A DNA stretch of 38,593 bases, taken from positions 1 through 38,593 of the forward strand of contig JAAYCQ010000038.1 of assembly GCA_012729715.1 (NCBI GenBank), given 5' to 3'. A program made the translations under genes and the position numbers. Source of the stretch: Syntrophomonadaceae bacterium (lineage in GTDB: Bacteria > Bacillota > Syntrophomonadia > Syntrophomonadales > Syntrophomonadaceae). The notes under the pieces are model-generated. The model worked only from the letters and a program-made list of their open reading frames with translations. It was not told the DNA's origin and made no database searches. Below are positions 18,864 through 28,697 of this stretch, one piece after another. Position 1 is the stretch's first letter. Each line of letters begins with the position of its first letter.

Positions 18864-19175
18864 GTGGTCAAGGTTTGCCATGATGAGACAGAAGGTTTCC
18901 TGGCCAGGGATCCACAAGCATTCGAAGAATTGATTAACCAGTATAAAGCCTATGTTTTGCGATTATTCTACGTATTATTAATGACCCGTACGATGCCCAG
19001 GATATTGCCCAGGAAGTGTTTTTACAGCTTTACCGTTCTCTTCCCGAGTAGAAACCTGACCACCTGAAAGCCTGGATAGGCCGAATTACTACCAATAAAG
19101 CTATTGTCACTATAAGATGACGATTATTCATCAAGAGCGGGGAATAAGCATCAACCAGCTTCCCTGAGCACAAAT
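18864..19175 (+). pseudogene. Decayed ECF-type RNA polymerase sigma factor
   Basis: Frame A: CHDETEGFLARDPQAFEELINQYKAYVLRLF; a shifted frame continues RIINDPYDAQDIAQEVFLQLYRSLPE*KPDHLKAWIGRITTNKAI (sigma region 2), with a frameshift, an in-frame TAG, and no intact region 4. Confidence 0.85.
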
Positions 19176-19204
19176 TATGGCAGCGTAATAATATATATTA
19201 GTCA

Positions 19205-19244
19205 AAGGTGTCAAGGTGTTGGGAGAACCGTCCCCTGACACCTT
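19205..19244. repeat. Palindromic intergenic repeat abutting rsmE stop
   Basis: AAGGTGTCA...GGGAGAACCGTCCCC...TGACACCTT; 9-bp perfect arms. Confidence 0.75.
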
Positions 19245-19986
19245 ATCCCAGATCCCCGTATTCATAGAGGATTATGCTGGCAGCGACCAGGCCGGCGGTT
19301 TCAGTTCTTAGTATTCTGGGGCCCAGGGAGGCGGTAACAATTCCCTGACGGGATGCTGCCAGAACCTCACTATCAGAAAATCCGCCTTCGGGTCCGATTA
19401 GTATGAATATCTCTTTTGCACCTGTAAATTGTTCACCCTGTAGCAGGGCCTTGAGGCTATTTGTATCTTCATTCTCATATAGCATTATGGCAGGTTTGTC
19501 CCCTATCTTCTCAAGCAGAGAGGTAAAATTCATTACCGGCATTACCTCTGGGATTAGATTACGGCGACATTGTTTACAGGCTTCCCGGGCGATGGTTTGC
19601 CAGCGATGAACCTTTTTTTCAGTCTTATCCCCCGCCAGGCGTACTACGCTGCGCTCACAGCTTACCGGGTAAATAGCGGTTACACCTATCTCTACTGATT
19701 TCTGTATTATAGTGTCCATTTTTTCGCCTTTGGCTATACCTTGAGCCAGATACAGTTTTAGTGCCGGTTCGCTTTCCCGCAAACCGGTATGTATTATTTC
19801 CCCGGTAAGAATACCGTTTTCCCTGCCTTCCAGCCGAACCTGGTATTCCCGTCCAGTTCCATCGAAGCACACCACGATATCCCCGGTGGTAAGGCGCAGG
19901 ACCTTTTCTATATGCCTGGCTTCTTCCTGGTCTATGCAGACGGTATTTTCTTTTATATTCTGGGGAGAAATAAAAAAGCGGTGCAT
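19243..19986 (-). CDS. rsmE: 16S rRNA m3U1498 methyltransferase RsmE
   Basis: MHRFFISPQNI; IQKSVEIGVTAIYPVSCERSVV; ILIGPEGGFSDSEV; LGPRILRTETAGLVA. Confidence 0.95.
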   Translation of the reverse strand: MHRFFISPQNIKENTVCIDQEEARHIEKVLRLTTGDIVVCFDGTGREYQVRLEGRENGILTGEIIHTGLRESEPALKLYLAQGIAKGEKMDTIIQKSVEIGVTAIYPVSCERSVVRLAGDKTEKKVHRWQTIAREACKQCRRNLIPEVMPVMNFTSLLEKIGDKPAIMLYENEDTNSLKALLQGEQFTGAKEIFILIGPEGGFSDSEVLAASRQGIVTASLGPRILRTETAGLVAASIILYEYGDLG

Positions 19987-20005
19987 TTGACACACTCTCC
20001 TGGAA

Positions 20006-20035
20006 GGGTTGACAAGGGGACGGGATTGTCAACCC
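20006..20035. repeat. Palindromic intergenic repeat between prmA and rsmE
   Basis: GGGTTGACAA-GGGGACGGGA-TTGTCAACCC; 10-bp perfect arms and GGGGACGG core. Confidence 0.75.
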
Positions 20036-20036
20036 C

Positions 20037-20963
20037 TTATGCTTTGCGGGCAGCGACACCTATCCAGTCTACATCGCTTAATACTTGTTCTATAATAAAA
20101 CCATGTTTTTGCAGTTGTTGTTCTACTCCCGGCCAGCGGCTATCTACTATACCGGAACCGAAGAAATAGCCTCCGGAAGGCAATACTTTCGCGGCTTCGG
20201 GAATAAGATGGATTACTACTTCAGCAGTTATGTTGGCCAGTATCATATTAGCTTTTTTGCTATGCAAAACCTCTACGATATCTCCCTCTTCAACTTGAAT
20301 AATATCCTGCAAGCCGTTTAGAAGGATATTTTCCCGGGCCACTTTGACTGCCACATCATCAACGTCCATGGCAAATATGGAACGGGCACCTAGCTTAGCC
20401 GCACCGATGGAAAGGATACCGGAACCACATCCGGCATCTACTATATATTCCCCACCTTTGACATACTGGTCGACAAAGCGCAGGCAAAAACGGGTAGAGG
20501 CATGGATGCCAGTTCCAAAGGCCATACCGGGATCTATTTCAATTATTACTTCCCCATCCTGGGTCGGGTAATCTTCCCAGGAGGGTTTAATTACCAGCCT
20601 CTCACCTACTTTAAAGGTATGATAGTATTTTTTCCAGGACTGTTCCCAGTCCTCATTTTTTACCTCATCTATAAAGACCTTGAGCTTAGGATTATTGAAG
20701 TTATCCTTTACTGCTTGCAGGCAGGAATAGAACTCGTCCATAACCTCTTTATCTTCATGAAAATAGGCCTTTACCACCACAAATTCGTGATCCAGGAAAT
20801 CCGGTGATACCGACTGGGATTCCCAGTTCTCGGCATTAACATATTTTCGAGCTGCCTGGGGGTCTTCAATGACTACCCCGCCTGATCCCAGGCGATGAAA
20901 TATGCCGGCAATAGCTTCGACACATATGCCTTCGGTAAGTACGCTAATTTCTTTCCATTTCAT
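20037..20963 (-). CDS. prmA: Ribosomal protein L11 methyltransferase
   Basis: ORF 308 aa; DPGMAFGTGIHASTRFCLRF, VDAGCGSGILSIGAAKLGA, ANITAEVV. Confidence 0.96.
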   Translation of the reverse strand: MKWKEISVLTEGICVEAIAGIFHRLGSGGVVIEDPQAARKYVNAENWESQSVSPDFLDHEFVVVKAYFHEDKEVMDEFYSCLQAVKDNFNNPKLKVFIDEVKNEDWEQSWKKYYHTFKVGERLVIKPSWEDYPTQDGEVIIEIDPGMAFGTGIHASTRFCLRFVDQYVKGGEYIVDAGCGSGILSIGAAKLGARSIFAMDVDDVAVKVARENILLNGLQDIIQVEEGDIVEVLHSKKANMILANITAEVVIHLIPEAAKVLPSGGYFFGSGIVDSRWPGVEQQLQKHGFIIEQVLSDVDWIGVAARKA

Positions 20964-21012
20964 ATTTGCACCTCTATCGTCTTAGCAAACAGGAGAATCG
21001 TCCCCTTTGCCC

Positions 21013-22155
21013 CTATCCCATTGCATCCTTGAATTTATCAAATATTCCTTTCTTACCGGCCTTCTCCTCTTCGTTGTCATCATTAAAGGCCATAAGCAGT
21101 TCCTTCTGCTTCTTACTCAAACGTTTGGGGATAGTTACTTCGATTATTACCCGCAAGTCTCCCTGGCGATGGCTGTGCAGGTGAGGTATGCCTTTGCCCC
21201 TTACCGTAATAATATCGCCTGGCTGAGTACCTTCAGGAATATTGAGCTCATGGCTGGCTCCTCCTAATAGAGGTATTTCCACCTGTGTGCCCAGCGCAGC
21301 CTGCACAAAATCAATGCTCTGGGTGGTAATCAGATTATAACCGTCTCTTTGTAGGCGCGGGTGGGGTCTTACCAGTATGGTTATATAAAGATCACCCGGC
21401 GGGCCACCACGAATACCCTGTTCGCCTTCATTTTGAATTCTTAAACGGGAACCATTGTCCACACCGGCGGGAATCCTGACCTGAATTTTACGAGTTTTTC
21501 TGACCTGACCGTTACCCCGGCAAGCAGGGCAGGGTTTTTCGATAATTTTACCCTCGCCGTGGCACCGGCTACAGGGACGTACGGTTTCAAAGCGTCCAAA
21601 CGGTGTACTCTGTACACTGCGTACCTGACCACTACCGTGGCAATCGGGACAGTTTTTAACACTGGAACCAGGTTCAGCTCCACTGCCGTTACACTTATCG
21701 CATTTTTCCACCCGCGGCAGTTCAATATCCTTTTCCATACCAAAAACTGCATCTTCAAAGTTAACCTCCAGACGCATCTCCAGGTCTGCGCCCCGCTGCG
21801 GCCCGGTGCGGGTACGCCGCCCGGCAGTGCCAGCACCTCCAAAAATAAGGTCGAAGATATCGCCAAAGCCACCCATGTCGCCAAAACCTCCGAACCCTCC
21901 GCCGAATCCCCCGGCGTTACGGGTTGGATCAAAGGCATCATGCCCAAAACGGTCATAAGCTTCCCTTTTGTTATCGTCGCTGAGTACCTCGTAGGCATCA
22001 CTTACCTCTTTGAACTTATCCGCCGCATTGGGATCATCCCGATTAACATCAGGATGATACTTACGCGCCATCTGGCGGTAAGCTTTTTTTATTTCCTCCG
22101 CCGTGGCATTTTTAGATACTCCCAAAACCTCATAGAAATCTCTTTTTGTGGCCAT
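21013..22155 (-). CDS. dnaJ: Chaperone protein DnaJ
   Basis: ORF 380 aa; J-domain with HPD, G/F region, four CxxCxGxG zinc repeats. Confidence 0.98.
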   Translation of the reverse strand: MATKRDFYEVLGVSKNATAEEIKKAYRQMARKYHPDVNRDDPNAADKFKEVSDAYEVLSDDNKREAYDRFGHDAFDPTRNAGGFGGGFGGFGDMGGFGDIFDLIFGGAGTAGRRTRTGPQRGADLEMRLEVNFEDAVFGMEKDIELPRVEKCDKCNGSGAEPGSSVKNCPDCHGSGQVRSVQSTPFGRFETVRPCSRCHGEGKIIEKPCPACRGNGQVRKTRKIQVRIPAGVDNGSRLRIQNEGEQGIRGGPPGDLYITILVRPHPRLQRDGYNLITTQSIDFVQAALGTQVEIPLLGGASHELNIPEGTQPGDIITVRGKGIPHLHSHRQGDLRVIIEVTIPKRLSKKQKELLMAFNDDNEEEKAGKKGIFDKFKDAMG

Positions 22156-22184
22156 TATTCCCCACCTTCCTGAAAAACAGGGTA

Positions 22185-22211
22185 ACCCGGAAACGATAGA
22201 AGCTTCCGGGT
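22185..22211 (-). other. Inverted repeat in the dnaK-dnaJ intergenic region
   Basis: ACCCGGAA-N11-TTCCGGGT, 8-bp stem; weak terminator or processing hairpin. Confidence 0.4.
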
Positions 22212-22332
22212 ACTATCCTCCTCCCAAGTCCAGGGTCCCTGTATATTTTATGCCCTAACCAGGGGCAAATATTTTAATTCTTAAACTATTAAATTATAGT
22301 TTAATAAATACTGGCCTGGCAAGGGTTTCACT

Positions 22333-24144
22333 TTATTTGTCATCATCATCGGGAATGTTATAATCAGCATCAAACACCTCATCGGAACCCGGCTCCGAGT
22401 CTTGTTGCTGGTTTACGTTTTCATACATTTTGGCCGTAAAAGCATAAATGGCTTCAGTCAGGGCTTCAGTTTTAGCTTCGATAGCGCCCATATCATCCCC
22501 TTGTAAGGCCTGGGTAAGTTCCTCTTTGGCAGCCTCAATTTTGCCCTTGGATTCCTCATCTATCTTATCGGCAAATTCTTTCAGGGTTTTATCAGCCTGG
22601 TAAATCATGCTATCAGCATTATTTCTGGTCTCAATTTCTTTCAGGCGTATTTCATCCTCTTCCGCAAACTTCTCGGCATCTTGAACCATTTTTTCGATTT
22701 CATCATCGCTAAGTCCGCTGGAGGAAGTAATGGTAATCCTCTGTTCTTTATTGGTGGCCAGGTCTTTGGCGGTTACATGAACTATTCCGTTAACATCAAT
22801 ATCAAAGGTAACTTCTACCTGTGGTACACCCCGGGGTGCAGAGGGAATACCGGTAAGCTGGAACCGGCCCAGGGTTACGTTATGCTGCGCCATTTTCCTT
22901 TCACCCTGCAATACATGAATATCTACCGAAGTCTGGTTGTCAGCCGCAGTGGTAAATACCTGGCTCTTGGCCGTAGGTATAGTAGTATTACGTTCAATAA
23001 TTTGGGTAAAGACACCACCCAGGGTTTCAATTCCCAGAGATAAAGGGGTAACATCCAATAATACCACATCGGTAACTTCCCCCGACAGCACCCCAGCCTG
23101 AATAGCTGCACCAACAGCTACTACTTCATCCGGGTTAATACCCTTGAAGGGTTCTTTGCCGGTGAAATTCTTAATAGCCTCCTGGACTGCCGGTATTCTG
23201 GTCGATCCTCCCACCAGTATCACTTTATCAATCTGGGTAGATTTCAAACCCGAGTCTTTCATAGCCTGACGCAGGGGTCCCATAGTTTTTTCCACCAGGT
23301 CGGCGGTCATTTCATTAAATTTAGCGCGGCTAAAGGTGCGCTCCAGATGCAGGGGACCATCCTGGGTAGCCGTTATATAAGGGATATTTATATCGGTACT
23401 CATTACCCCGGATAATTCATGTTTAGCTTTCTCCGCTGCCTCTTTCAGGCGGTGCATAGCCATTTTGTCACTACGCAAATCAATGCCATTATCTTTTTTA
23501 AACTCATCAACCAGCCAATCAATGATTTTATTATCAAAATCATCTCCGCCCAAACGGTTATTCCCACTGGTGGCTTTTACTTCAAATACTCCATCCCCAA
23601 TTTCCAGTATGGAGACGTCAAAGGTTCCTCCACCCAGGTCAAAAACCAGAATAGTCTGGGTCTCATCTTTATCCAAACCATAAGCCAGGGCGGCTGCGGT
23701 AGGCTCGTTTATAATCCTTAAAACTTCTAAGCCTGCTATTTTACCGGCATCTTTAGTAGCCTGACGCTGGGAGTCGGTGAAATAGGCCGGAACTGTTATT
23801 ACTGCCTGAGTTATTTTCTCGCCCAGATAAGCTTCAGCATCGGTTTTTAGCTTTTGCAAGACCATAGCGGATATTTCCTGGGGCGTATATTTCTTACCGT
23901 CAATATCTACTTTATAATCAGTACCCATCTTTCTTTTTATGGATACTACAGTTCTTTCAGGGTTGGTAATAGCCTGCCGCCTGGCAATACGCCCCACCAA
24001 TCTCTCATTAGATTTGGAAAAACCAACTACAGAAGGGGTAGTACGTTCACCCTCGGCATTAGCAATAACGGTCGCTTCACTGCCTTCCATGACAGCAATG
24101 CAGGAGTTGGTAGTACCCAGGTCAATCCCGACAACCCTACTCAT
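22333..24144 (-). CDS. dnaK: Chaperone protein DnaK (Hsp70)
   Basis: ORF 603 aa; [33 protein letters not shown]-terminal [12 protein letters not shown]. Confidence 0.98.
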   Translation of the reverse strand: MSRVVGIDLGTTNSCIAVMEGSEATVIANAEGERTTPSVVGFSKSNERLVGRIARRQAITNPERTVVSIKRKMGTDYKVDIDGKKYTPQEISAMVLQKLKTDAEAYLGEKITQAVITVPAYFTDSQRQATKDAGKIAGLEVLRIINEPTAAALAYGLDKDETQTILVFDLGGGTFDVSILEIGDGVFEVKATSGNNRLGGDDFDNKIIDWLVDEFKKDNGIDLRSDKMAMHRLKEAAEKAKHELSGVMSTDINIPYITATQDGPLHLERTFSRAKFNEMTADLVEKTMGPLRQAMKDSGLKSTQIDKVILVGGSTRIPAVQEAIKNFTGKEPFKGINPDEVVAVGAAIQAGVLSGEVTDVVLLDVTPLSLGIETLGGVFTQIIERNTTIPTAKSQVFTTAADNQTSVDIHVLQGERKMAQHNVTLGRFQLTGIPSAPRGVPQVEVTFDIDVNGIVHVTAKDLATNKEQRITITSSSGLSDDEIEKMVQDAEKFAEEDEIRLKEIETRNNADSMIYQADKTLKEFADKIDEESKGKIEAAKEELTQALQGDDMGAIEAKTEALTEAIYAFTAKMYENVNQQQDSEPGSDEVFDADYNIPDDDDK

Positions 24145-24185
24145 TTACAACACCTCCAGATTAATTATAAAAAGAATTGCTGTTT

Positions 24186-24728
24186 TTATTTGCTCACCTT
24201 CACCAGACTAGGCCTTATAACCCGGCCATGAAGGATATACCCGGTTTGAAATTCCTCAATAATAGTATTTTCAGAATGCTCATCGCTTTCCTCCACTATC
24301 AGGGGCTGGTGATACTGGGGATCAAAAGCCTGCCCCAGGGCTTCTATCGGCTCTACTCCTTCATTCTTAATTATTTCCTGCAGACTTCTGGTAATCATCT
24401 CTACACCCTTGCTCAAACCTTCCAGATCCTTGCTATTGTCAAACTGAGCCAGGGCCCTTTCCAAATCATCAATTACCGGCAGCAGTTTTTGGATTAAAGG
24501 AAGAAGAGCAAATTTACTGTATTCTTCTTTATCCCGGGCGGCCCGCTTTTTGAAATTCTCCAATTCGGCCAGGGATCTCAGATAGAGATCATAGTTCTTT
24601 TGACTTTCCTGCTGACTCTTTTCCAGTTCACTTTTCAGGGCAGTGATTTCATCCACTTCGGTTTCCAAATCAACTGGTTCAGTTCCCGGATTCTCTTCTT
24701 GCATTTCCATAATATCCTTGCTTTCCAT
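24186..24728 (-). CDS. grpE: Nucleotide exchange factor GrpE
   Basis: ORF 180 aa; YLRSLAELENFKKRAARDKEE, GYILHGRVIRPSLVKVSK. Confidence 0.95.
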   Translation of the reverse strand: MESKDIMEMQEENPGTEPVDLETEVDEITALKSELEKSQQESQKNYDLYLRSLAELENFKKRAARDKEEYSKFALLPLIQKLLPVIDDLERALAQFDNSKDLEGLSKGVEMITRSLQEIIKNEGVEPIEALGQAFDPQYHQPLIVEESDEHSENTIIEEFQTGYILHGRVIRPSLVKVSK

Positions 24729-24743
24729 GGATATTAATCACCT

Positions 24744-26309
24744 CTATTCCATGATATCTATATTGTCAGGGTCTAATTCATCATTTTTCATTTTGATGAC
24801 CGTATTTATGCGCAATATTGCAACCGCCACTTCCCCGGCAGTTTTAATAGCATAGCGCTTTACCGGAGCCGGGTCAAATATGCCGTTTTCCAACACGTCT
24901 ACCAGTTCACCACTGTCGGCATCAAAGGATATGCTATTCTTATCAGCTTTCTTTTGGGCAGCAATTATGTTACCCAGTTTATCCAGGGGGTTAAAACCGG
25001 AATTGCCGGCCATACAACTAAAGGGTTTTAAGAGTGCTTCCCGCAAGGCCAGTATGCCATAAGAACTCATCCCTCCGGCTTCCCGGGCCAATTCCTCCAG
25101 TTTGCCTGCCAGCCAGATTTCCAGGGCTCCCCCTCCAGGTACAATACCACCACGCAAGGCTGCCTGCAGGGCAGATGCCGCATCCCGGGCCATACGCTCT
25201 CTCTCATCTACAACCTCCCCGGTGGAAGCACCTACAATCAGAGTAGCCAAATTTTCACCCTTGCCGCCATAAACGCAGGTATGTTTAAGTTTTTCATCTA
25301 CTTTTACTAACTGGGCATAACCCAGGCAACTCTTTAAGGTTTCTAGCGACCGGTTCAGGGTGCTAGCTTTTATCTTGCGGGCTCCGCTATGCCGGCAAAG
25401 TTTTTCCAATTCCCGTGAGGAAACCCTCTGTAGAGCCATTATCCCGGCTTCGGTGAGTATCTCTTCACCCAGACTATCTATACTCCTATCCACTACCACC
25501 AAATTAACTCCCAGTTGGATAAGCTGATTTAAACCCTCTTCATACTGCTGACGAGCCTGGAGATAATATTGAAAACCAGACTCCGTCTTCATGGCTTCCC
25601 GGTCTAAATCCTCGGGCCGCAGATCGTCATCTACTACTAAAATTACAGCATTCTCAATAACGGCAGGCATTTCTTTGTTCACGGGTTGTTTGTTTAACAA
25701 TACCCCTTTAAAAACCTGGTTTTCTGTGCCTTCGCGGGCATTAACCGTATCCGCAAATTTGAAATCGCTGTCCAACAATTTATCAATACCTATCAGTCTG
25801 GCACCTTCCACCACCAATCCGGCCAGATCCCGCTGCCCCCTCCCGGCAATAAGAGCAATGTCAAAAAGCCTCTCATCTTCCAGGGATTCGATTTTCAGGC
25901 TGGTTTCTTCTATATTATTCAAGGTCACCTTAATACCGTGGTTAATCCCTTCTATAACCCGGGTAACTGGTACTCCTTTTAAAACCTGGGCGGTTCCTTC
26001 AGCCACCAAAGCCCCGGCAATTATGGTAGCAGTGGTAGTGCCGTCACCTACTTCTACCTGCTGGGCGCGGGCAGCATTGATAATCATCTGGGCTACCGGG
26101 TGGGTGACATCCATATATTTTAGTATGGTTACCCCATCGTTGGTTACCACTACGTCACCAAAACGATCCACCATCATTATATCCAGACCCCGGGGGCCAA
26201 TGGTACCCTCAACGGTCGATGATATAATCCTGGCCACACTGGTATTGGTTAACAGGGTTTGAAATTTATCATCTTTTTCCTGATTACCGGCAAGGAGCTT
26301 ATCGGGCAT
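24744..26309 (-). CDS. Archaeal-type (group II/III) chaperonin, thermosome/TCP-1 related
   Basis: ORF 521 aa; TVEGTIGPRGLDIMMVD, VVTNDGVTILKYMDVTHPVAQMI, VEVGDGTTTATIIAGALV, GGIVPGGGALE, DPAPVKRYAIKTAGEVAVAILRINTVI; thermosome-like rather than GroEL-like motifs. Confidence 0.93.
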   Translation of the reverse strand: MPDKLLAGNQEKDDKFQTLLTNTSVARIISSTVEGTIGPRGLDIMMVDRFGDVVVTNDGVTILKYMDVTHPVAQMIINAARAQQVEVGDGTTTATIIAGALVAEGTAQVLKGVPVTRVIEGINHGIKVTLNNIEETSLKIESLEDERLFDIALIAGRGQRDLAGLVVEGARLIGIDKLLDSDFKFADTVNAREGTENQVFKGVLLNKQPVNKEMPAVIENAVILVVDDDLRPEDLDREAMKTESGFQYYLQARQQYEEGLNQLIQLGVNLVVVDRSIDSLGEEILTEAGIMALQRVSSRELEKLCRHSGARKIKASTLNRSLETLKSCLGYAQLVKVDEKLKHTCVYGGKGENLATLIVGASTGEVVDERERMARDAASALQAALRGGIVPGGGALEIWLAGKLEELAREAGGMSSYGILALREALLKPFSCMAGNSGFNPLDKLGNIIAAQKKADKNSISFDADSGELVDVLENGIFDPAPVKRYAIKTAGEVAVAILRINTVIKMKNDELDPDNIDIME

Positions 26310-26323
26310 AATTACCTCCCTGG

Positions 26324-27349
26324 TTAAAAGCGTTTTTTTATTATTTCTTCAATGATGTCACGAACTGAATCCAGGCTGCCCACAGCCTTCCAGTACTCCA
26401 TGCGTACGGGACCCATTAAACCCATTTTCCCCTGTTCCCCCTGTGTTTGGTAGCTAGCAAAAACGAAACTTAAGTCTTTAAAGTCTTCGGATTGGTTTTC
26501 CTGCCCAATCCTGATATCAACTTCATCACCTAAAGATTCCGGCAACATTCCCATCAGCTGAGTTTCCTCTTCCAAAAAAGCCAGTATCTTTTTAAGTTTA
26601 TCAACATCCTTAAACTCGGGTTCGTTCATTATGTTAAGGGCTCCGCTGATAATTACCCTTTCTTCACTAGAATTATCCAGCAGACTCTCTATCGCTTCCA
26701 GAGTGCGATCAATCACCTTGCGGCGTTGCTTTAGTTCATCCCTCAACTGTTGCAAATCGCTGCGCTGTATCTCAGTTATTTTCTTCCCGGCCAAAACCTG
26801 GTTAAACATGCGGCCAATTAACTCCATTTCCGGAGCGGTAATTGACTGCGGTACTTCAATATTGCGATGCATAACTACACCCAGGTCAGTTACCAATAAT
26901 ACCAGGGCCTTGCCCGGTTCAATAGGGACAAGCTGGAGGTATTTAAACTTGCTCAGACGAACTGAGGGAATAATAACAAAGGAAGTATATTTGGTTATTT
27001 GGGCCAGGAAATGGCCGATTTTTTGTACCAGGTCATTTACTTCCTGGAAACTATCATCCAGCAGGTGCAGCAAAACCTGAGTCTCTTTTTCATCCAGGTT
27101 CTCCTGTTCCATCATACAATCGACATAATAGCGGAAACCCTTCTGGGAAGGAATACGGCCAGCCGAAGTATGCGGCTGTTCCAGGTAACCCATGTCCTCC
27201 AGATCGGACATTTCATTACGTACCGTTGCCGCGCTTATCTTCAGACCATGTTTTTTAACCATGGCCCGGGAGCCAACTGGTTCCGCGGTTTCCACATAAT
27301 CCTTAATAATTGACTCCAGAATCAATTTTTTTCTTTCATCCAGTGTCAT
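26324..27349 (-). CDS. hrcA: Heat-inducible transcription repressor HrcA
   Basis: [68 protein letters not shown]; start reset to ATG at 27349 after SD AGGTGAGG. Confidence 0.97.
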   Translation of the reverse strand: MTLDERKKLILESIIKDYVETAEPVGSRAMVKKHGLKISAATVRNEMSDLEDMGYLEQPHTSAGRIPSQKGFRYYVDCMMEQENLDEKETQVLLHLLDDSFQEVNDLVQKIGHFLAQITKYTSFVIIPSVRLSKFKYLQLVPIEPGKALVLLVTDLGVVMHRNIEVPQSITAPEMELIGRMFNQVLAGKKITEIQRSDLQQLRDELKQRRKVIDRTLEAIESLLDNSSEERVIISGALNIMNEPEFKDVDKLKKILAFLEEETQLMGMLPESLGDEVDIRIGQENQSEDFKDLSFVFASYQTQGEQGKMGLMGPVRMEYWKAVGSLDSVRDIIEEIIKKRF

Positions 27350-27365
27350 TATCCTCACCTGCCTG

Positions 27366-27392
27366 TTAGCACTCTCTCTTATTGAGTGCTAA
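27366..27392 (-). promoter_or_regulatory. CIRCE operator (HrcA binding site)
   Basis: TTAGCACTC-N9-GAGTGCTAA, exact match to the CIRCE consensus. Confidence 0.97.
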
Positions 27393-27406
27393 TCAGTATT
27401 TACTAA

Positions 27407-27435
27407 AAAATAGCACCTGTTTTATCCTTTGTCAA
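27407..27435 (-). promoter_or_regulatory. Sigma-A promoter of the hrcA-dnaK operon
   Basis: Minus strand TTGACA-N17-TATTTT, immediately upstream of CIRCE. Confidence 0.8.
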
Positions 27436-27444
27436 GCCTTCGAA

Positions 27445-28578
27445 TCAGGCGATAAACTGGCATAAAACCTGATTAGATAGAAAATAACCGGCTTTAGTAA
27501 ACTTAAGGTGACCATTTACTATATTCAATAATCCCCCGTCTCTATAGTACGCAATTATTTCCTTATATTCGCTGGTAATATCTACCCCAAAACGCTGTTT
27601 GAACTGGTTTAAGTCAATTCCTGCACATAAACGTAAGCCTAGTATAAGAGCATCAGTCATTAATTCCCTTTCTGACATACGTTCCAATTCTTTAACCGGC
27701 CACTGTTTACAGGTAGATAAAGTATCAACATACTGTTTCAGGTGGGGCTCATTCATAAAACGACCCCCGTTTTTAAAGCTTACTGCCCCGGCACCCAGAC
27801 CCAGATATTCTTCTGCCTTCCAGTAGCGCAGGTTATGACGGCACTCATACCCGGGCCTGCAAAAGTTGGATATCTCATAATGATCAAATTCCTTACCTTC
27901 CAAGTATTCCATGGCCTGGTCAAACATATACCACTCATCATCTTCATTAAGCATCTTAAGACGACCATCGGCCACATCTTTTCCCATAGGGGTTTCCTCC
28001 TCCAGTTGTAGCAGGTAAATAGATAAATGAGAAGGATGGCAATCCGCCGCCTGCTTAAGACTCTGCATCCATTTGTCCAGAGATTGTCCTGGTAAGCCAT
28101 AGATTAAATCCAGGTTAAAGTTTTTCCAGCCCCGGGTATGAAGCAGTTCTATGGTTTCCATAACTGCTTTAGCATTATGGACCCGTCCGAGCAAAGTCAA
28201 TTCGTCATTAAAAAAGCTTTGCACTCCCAGAGAGATACGGTTTATTCCCGCTTCCTCCATTTGTGCCAGCTTAATTTTATCCAGGGTAGCCGGGTTAGCT
28301 TCCAGGCTGATTTCAGCACCGGGTAAAAGGATAAACTCATTGGTGATGGTTTGCAGGATAGATTTAAGCTGCTTCCCGTTAAGCAGGCTGGGTGTACCCC
28401 CACCCAGGTATATGCTCTCCAGTTGCACCGATGGCATTTGCTGCCCCCGTATTTTTATTTCATTTAACAGCGCCTGAGTGTATTTATCCAGATAAGATTG
28501 GTCGCCCAAAGGAAGAGAAAAGAAGTCACAATAATTGCACTTCTTAATACAAAAGGGGATATGAATATACGCGCCCAT
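27445..28578 (-). CDS. hemW: Radical SAM heme chaperone HemW (coproporphyrinogen III oxidase-like)
   Basis: MGAYIHIPFCIKKCNYCDFF, YLGGGTPSLL, GLPGQSLDKW; start reset from 28623 to 28578. Confidence 0.93.
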   Translation of the reverse strand: MGAYIHIPFCIKKCNYCDFFSLPLGDQSYLDKYTQALLNEIKIRGQQMPSVQLESIYLGGGTPSLLNGKQLKSILQTITNEFILLPGAEISLEANPATLDKIKLAQMEEAGINRISLGVQSFFNDELTLLGRVHNAKAVMETIELLHTRGWKNFNLDLIYGLPGQSLDKWMQSLKQAADCHPSHLSIYLLQLEEETPMGKDVADGRLKMLNEDDEWYMFDQAMEYLEGKEFDHYEISNFCRPGYECRHNLRYWKAEEYLGLGAGAVSFKNGGRFMNEPHLKQYVDTLSTCKQWPVKELERMSERELMTDALILGLRLCAGIDLNQFKQRFGVDITSEYKEIIAYYRDGGLLNIVNGHLKFTKAGYFLSNQVLCQFIA

Positions 28579-28586
28579 ACTGGGCG

Positions 28587-28696
28587 AATTTTTAATTTTT
28601 AGTTTTGAATTTTTAATTCCCATATCTGTACAATAAGGAAAAGCCTTGCTTTTCCTTCCTTAATTCAAAATTTAAAATTCACAATTCAAAATTAAT
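28587..28696. repeat. AT-rich intergenic element with a central inverted repeat
   Basis: gaatttttaatttttagttttgaatttttaattc ... aattcaaaatttaaaattcacaattcaaaatt, flanking AAGGAAAAGC-CTT-GCTTTTCCTT (28635-28657). Confidence 0.5.
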
Positions 28697-28697
28697 T

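Noticed and set aside
18828-19067. 79-aa ORF as an intact novel protein
   Set aside because: Out-of-frame portion contains sigma region 2; it is a frameshifted ECF sigma relic.
21441-22173. 186-aa (-) and 204-aa (+) ORFs overlapping dnaJ
   Set aside because: Alternative-frame shadows of the confident dnaJ gene.
25591-26262. Plus-strand 223-aa ORF opposite the chaperonin
   Set aside because: Low-complexity Ser/Thr-rich antisense shadow ORF; no recognisable family, no SD.
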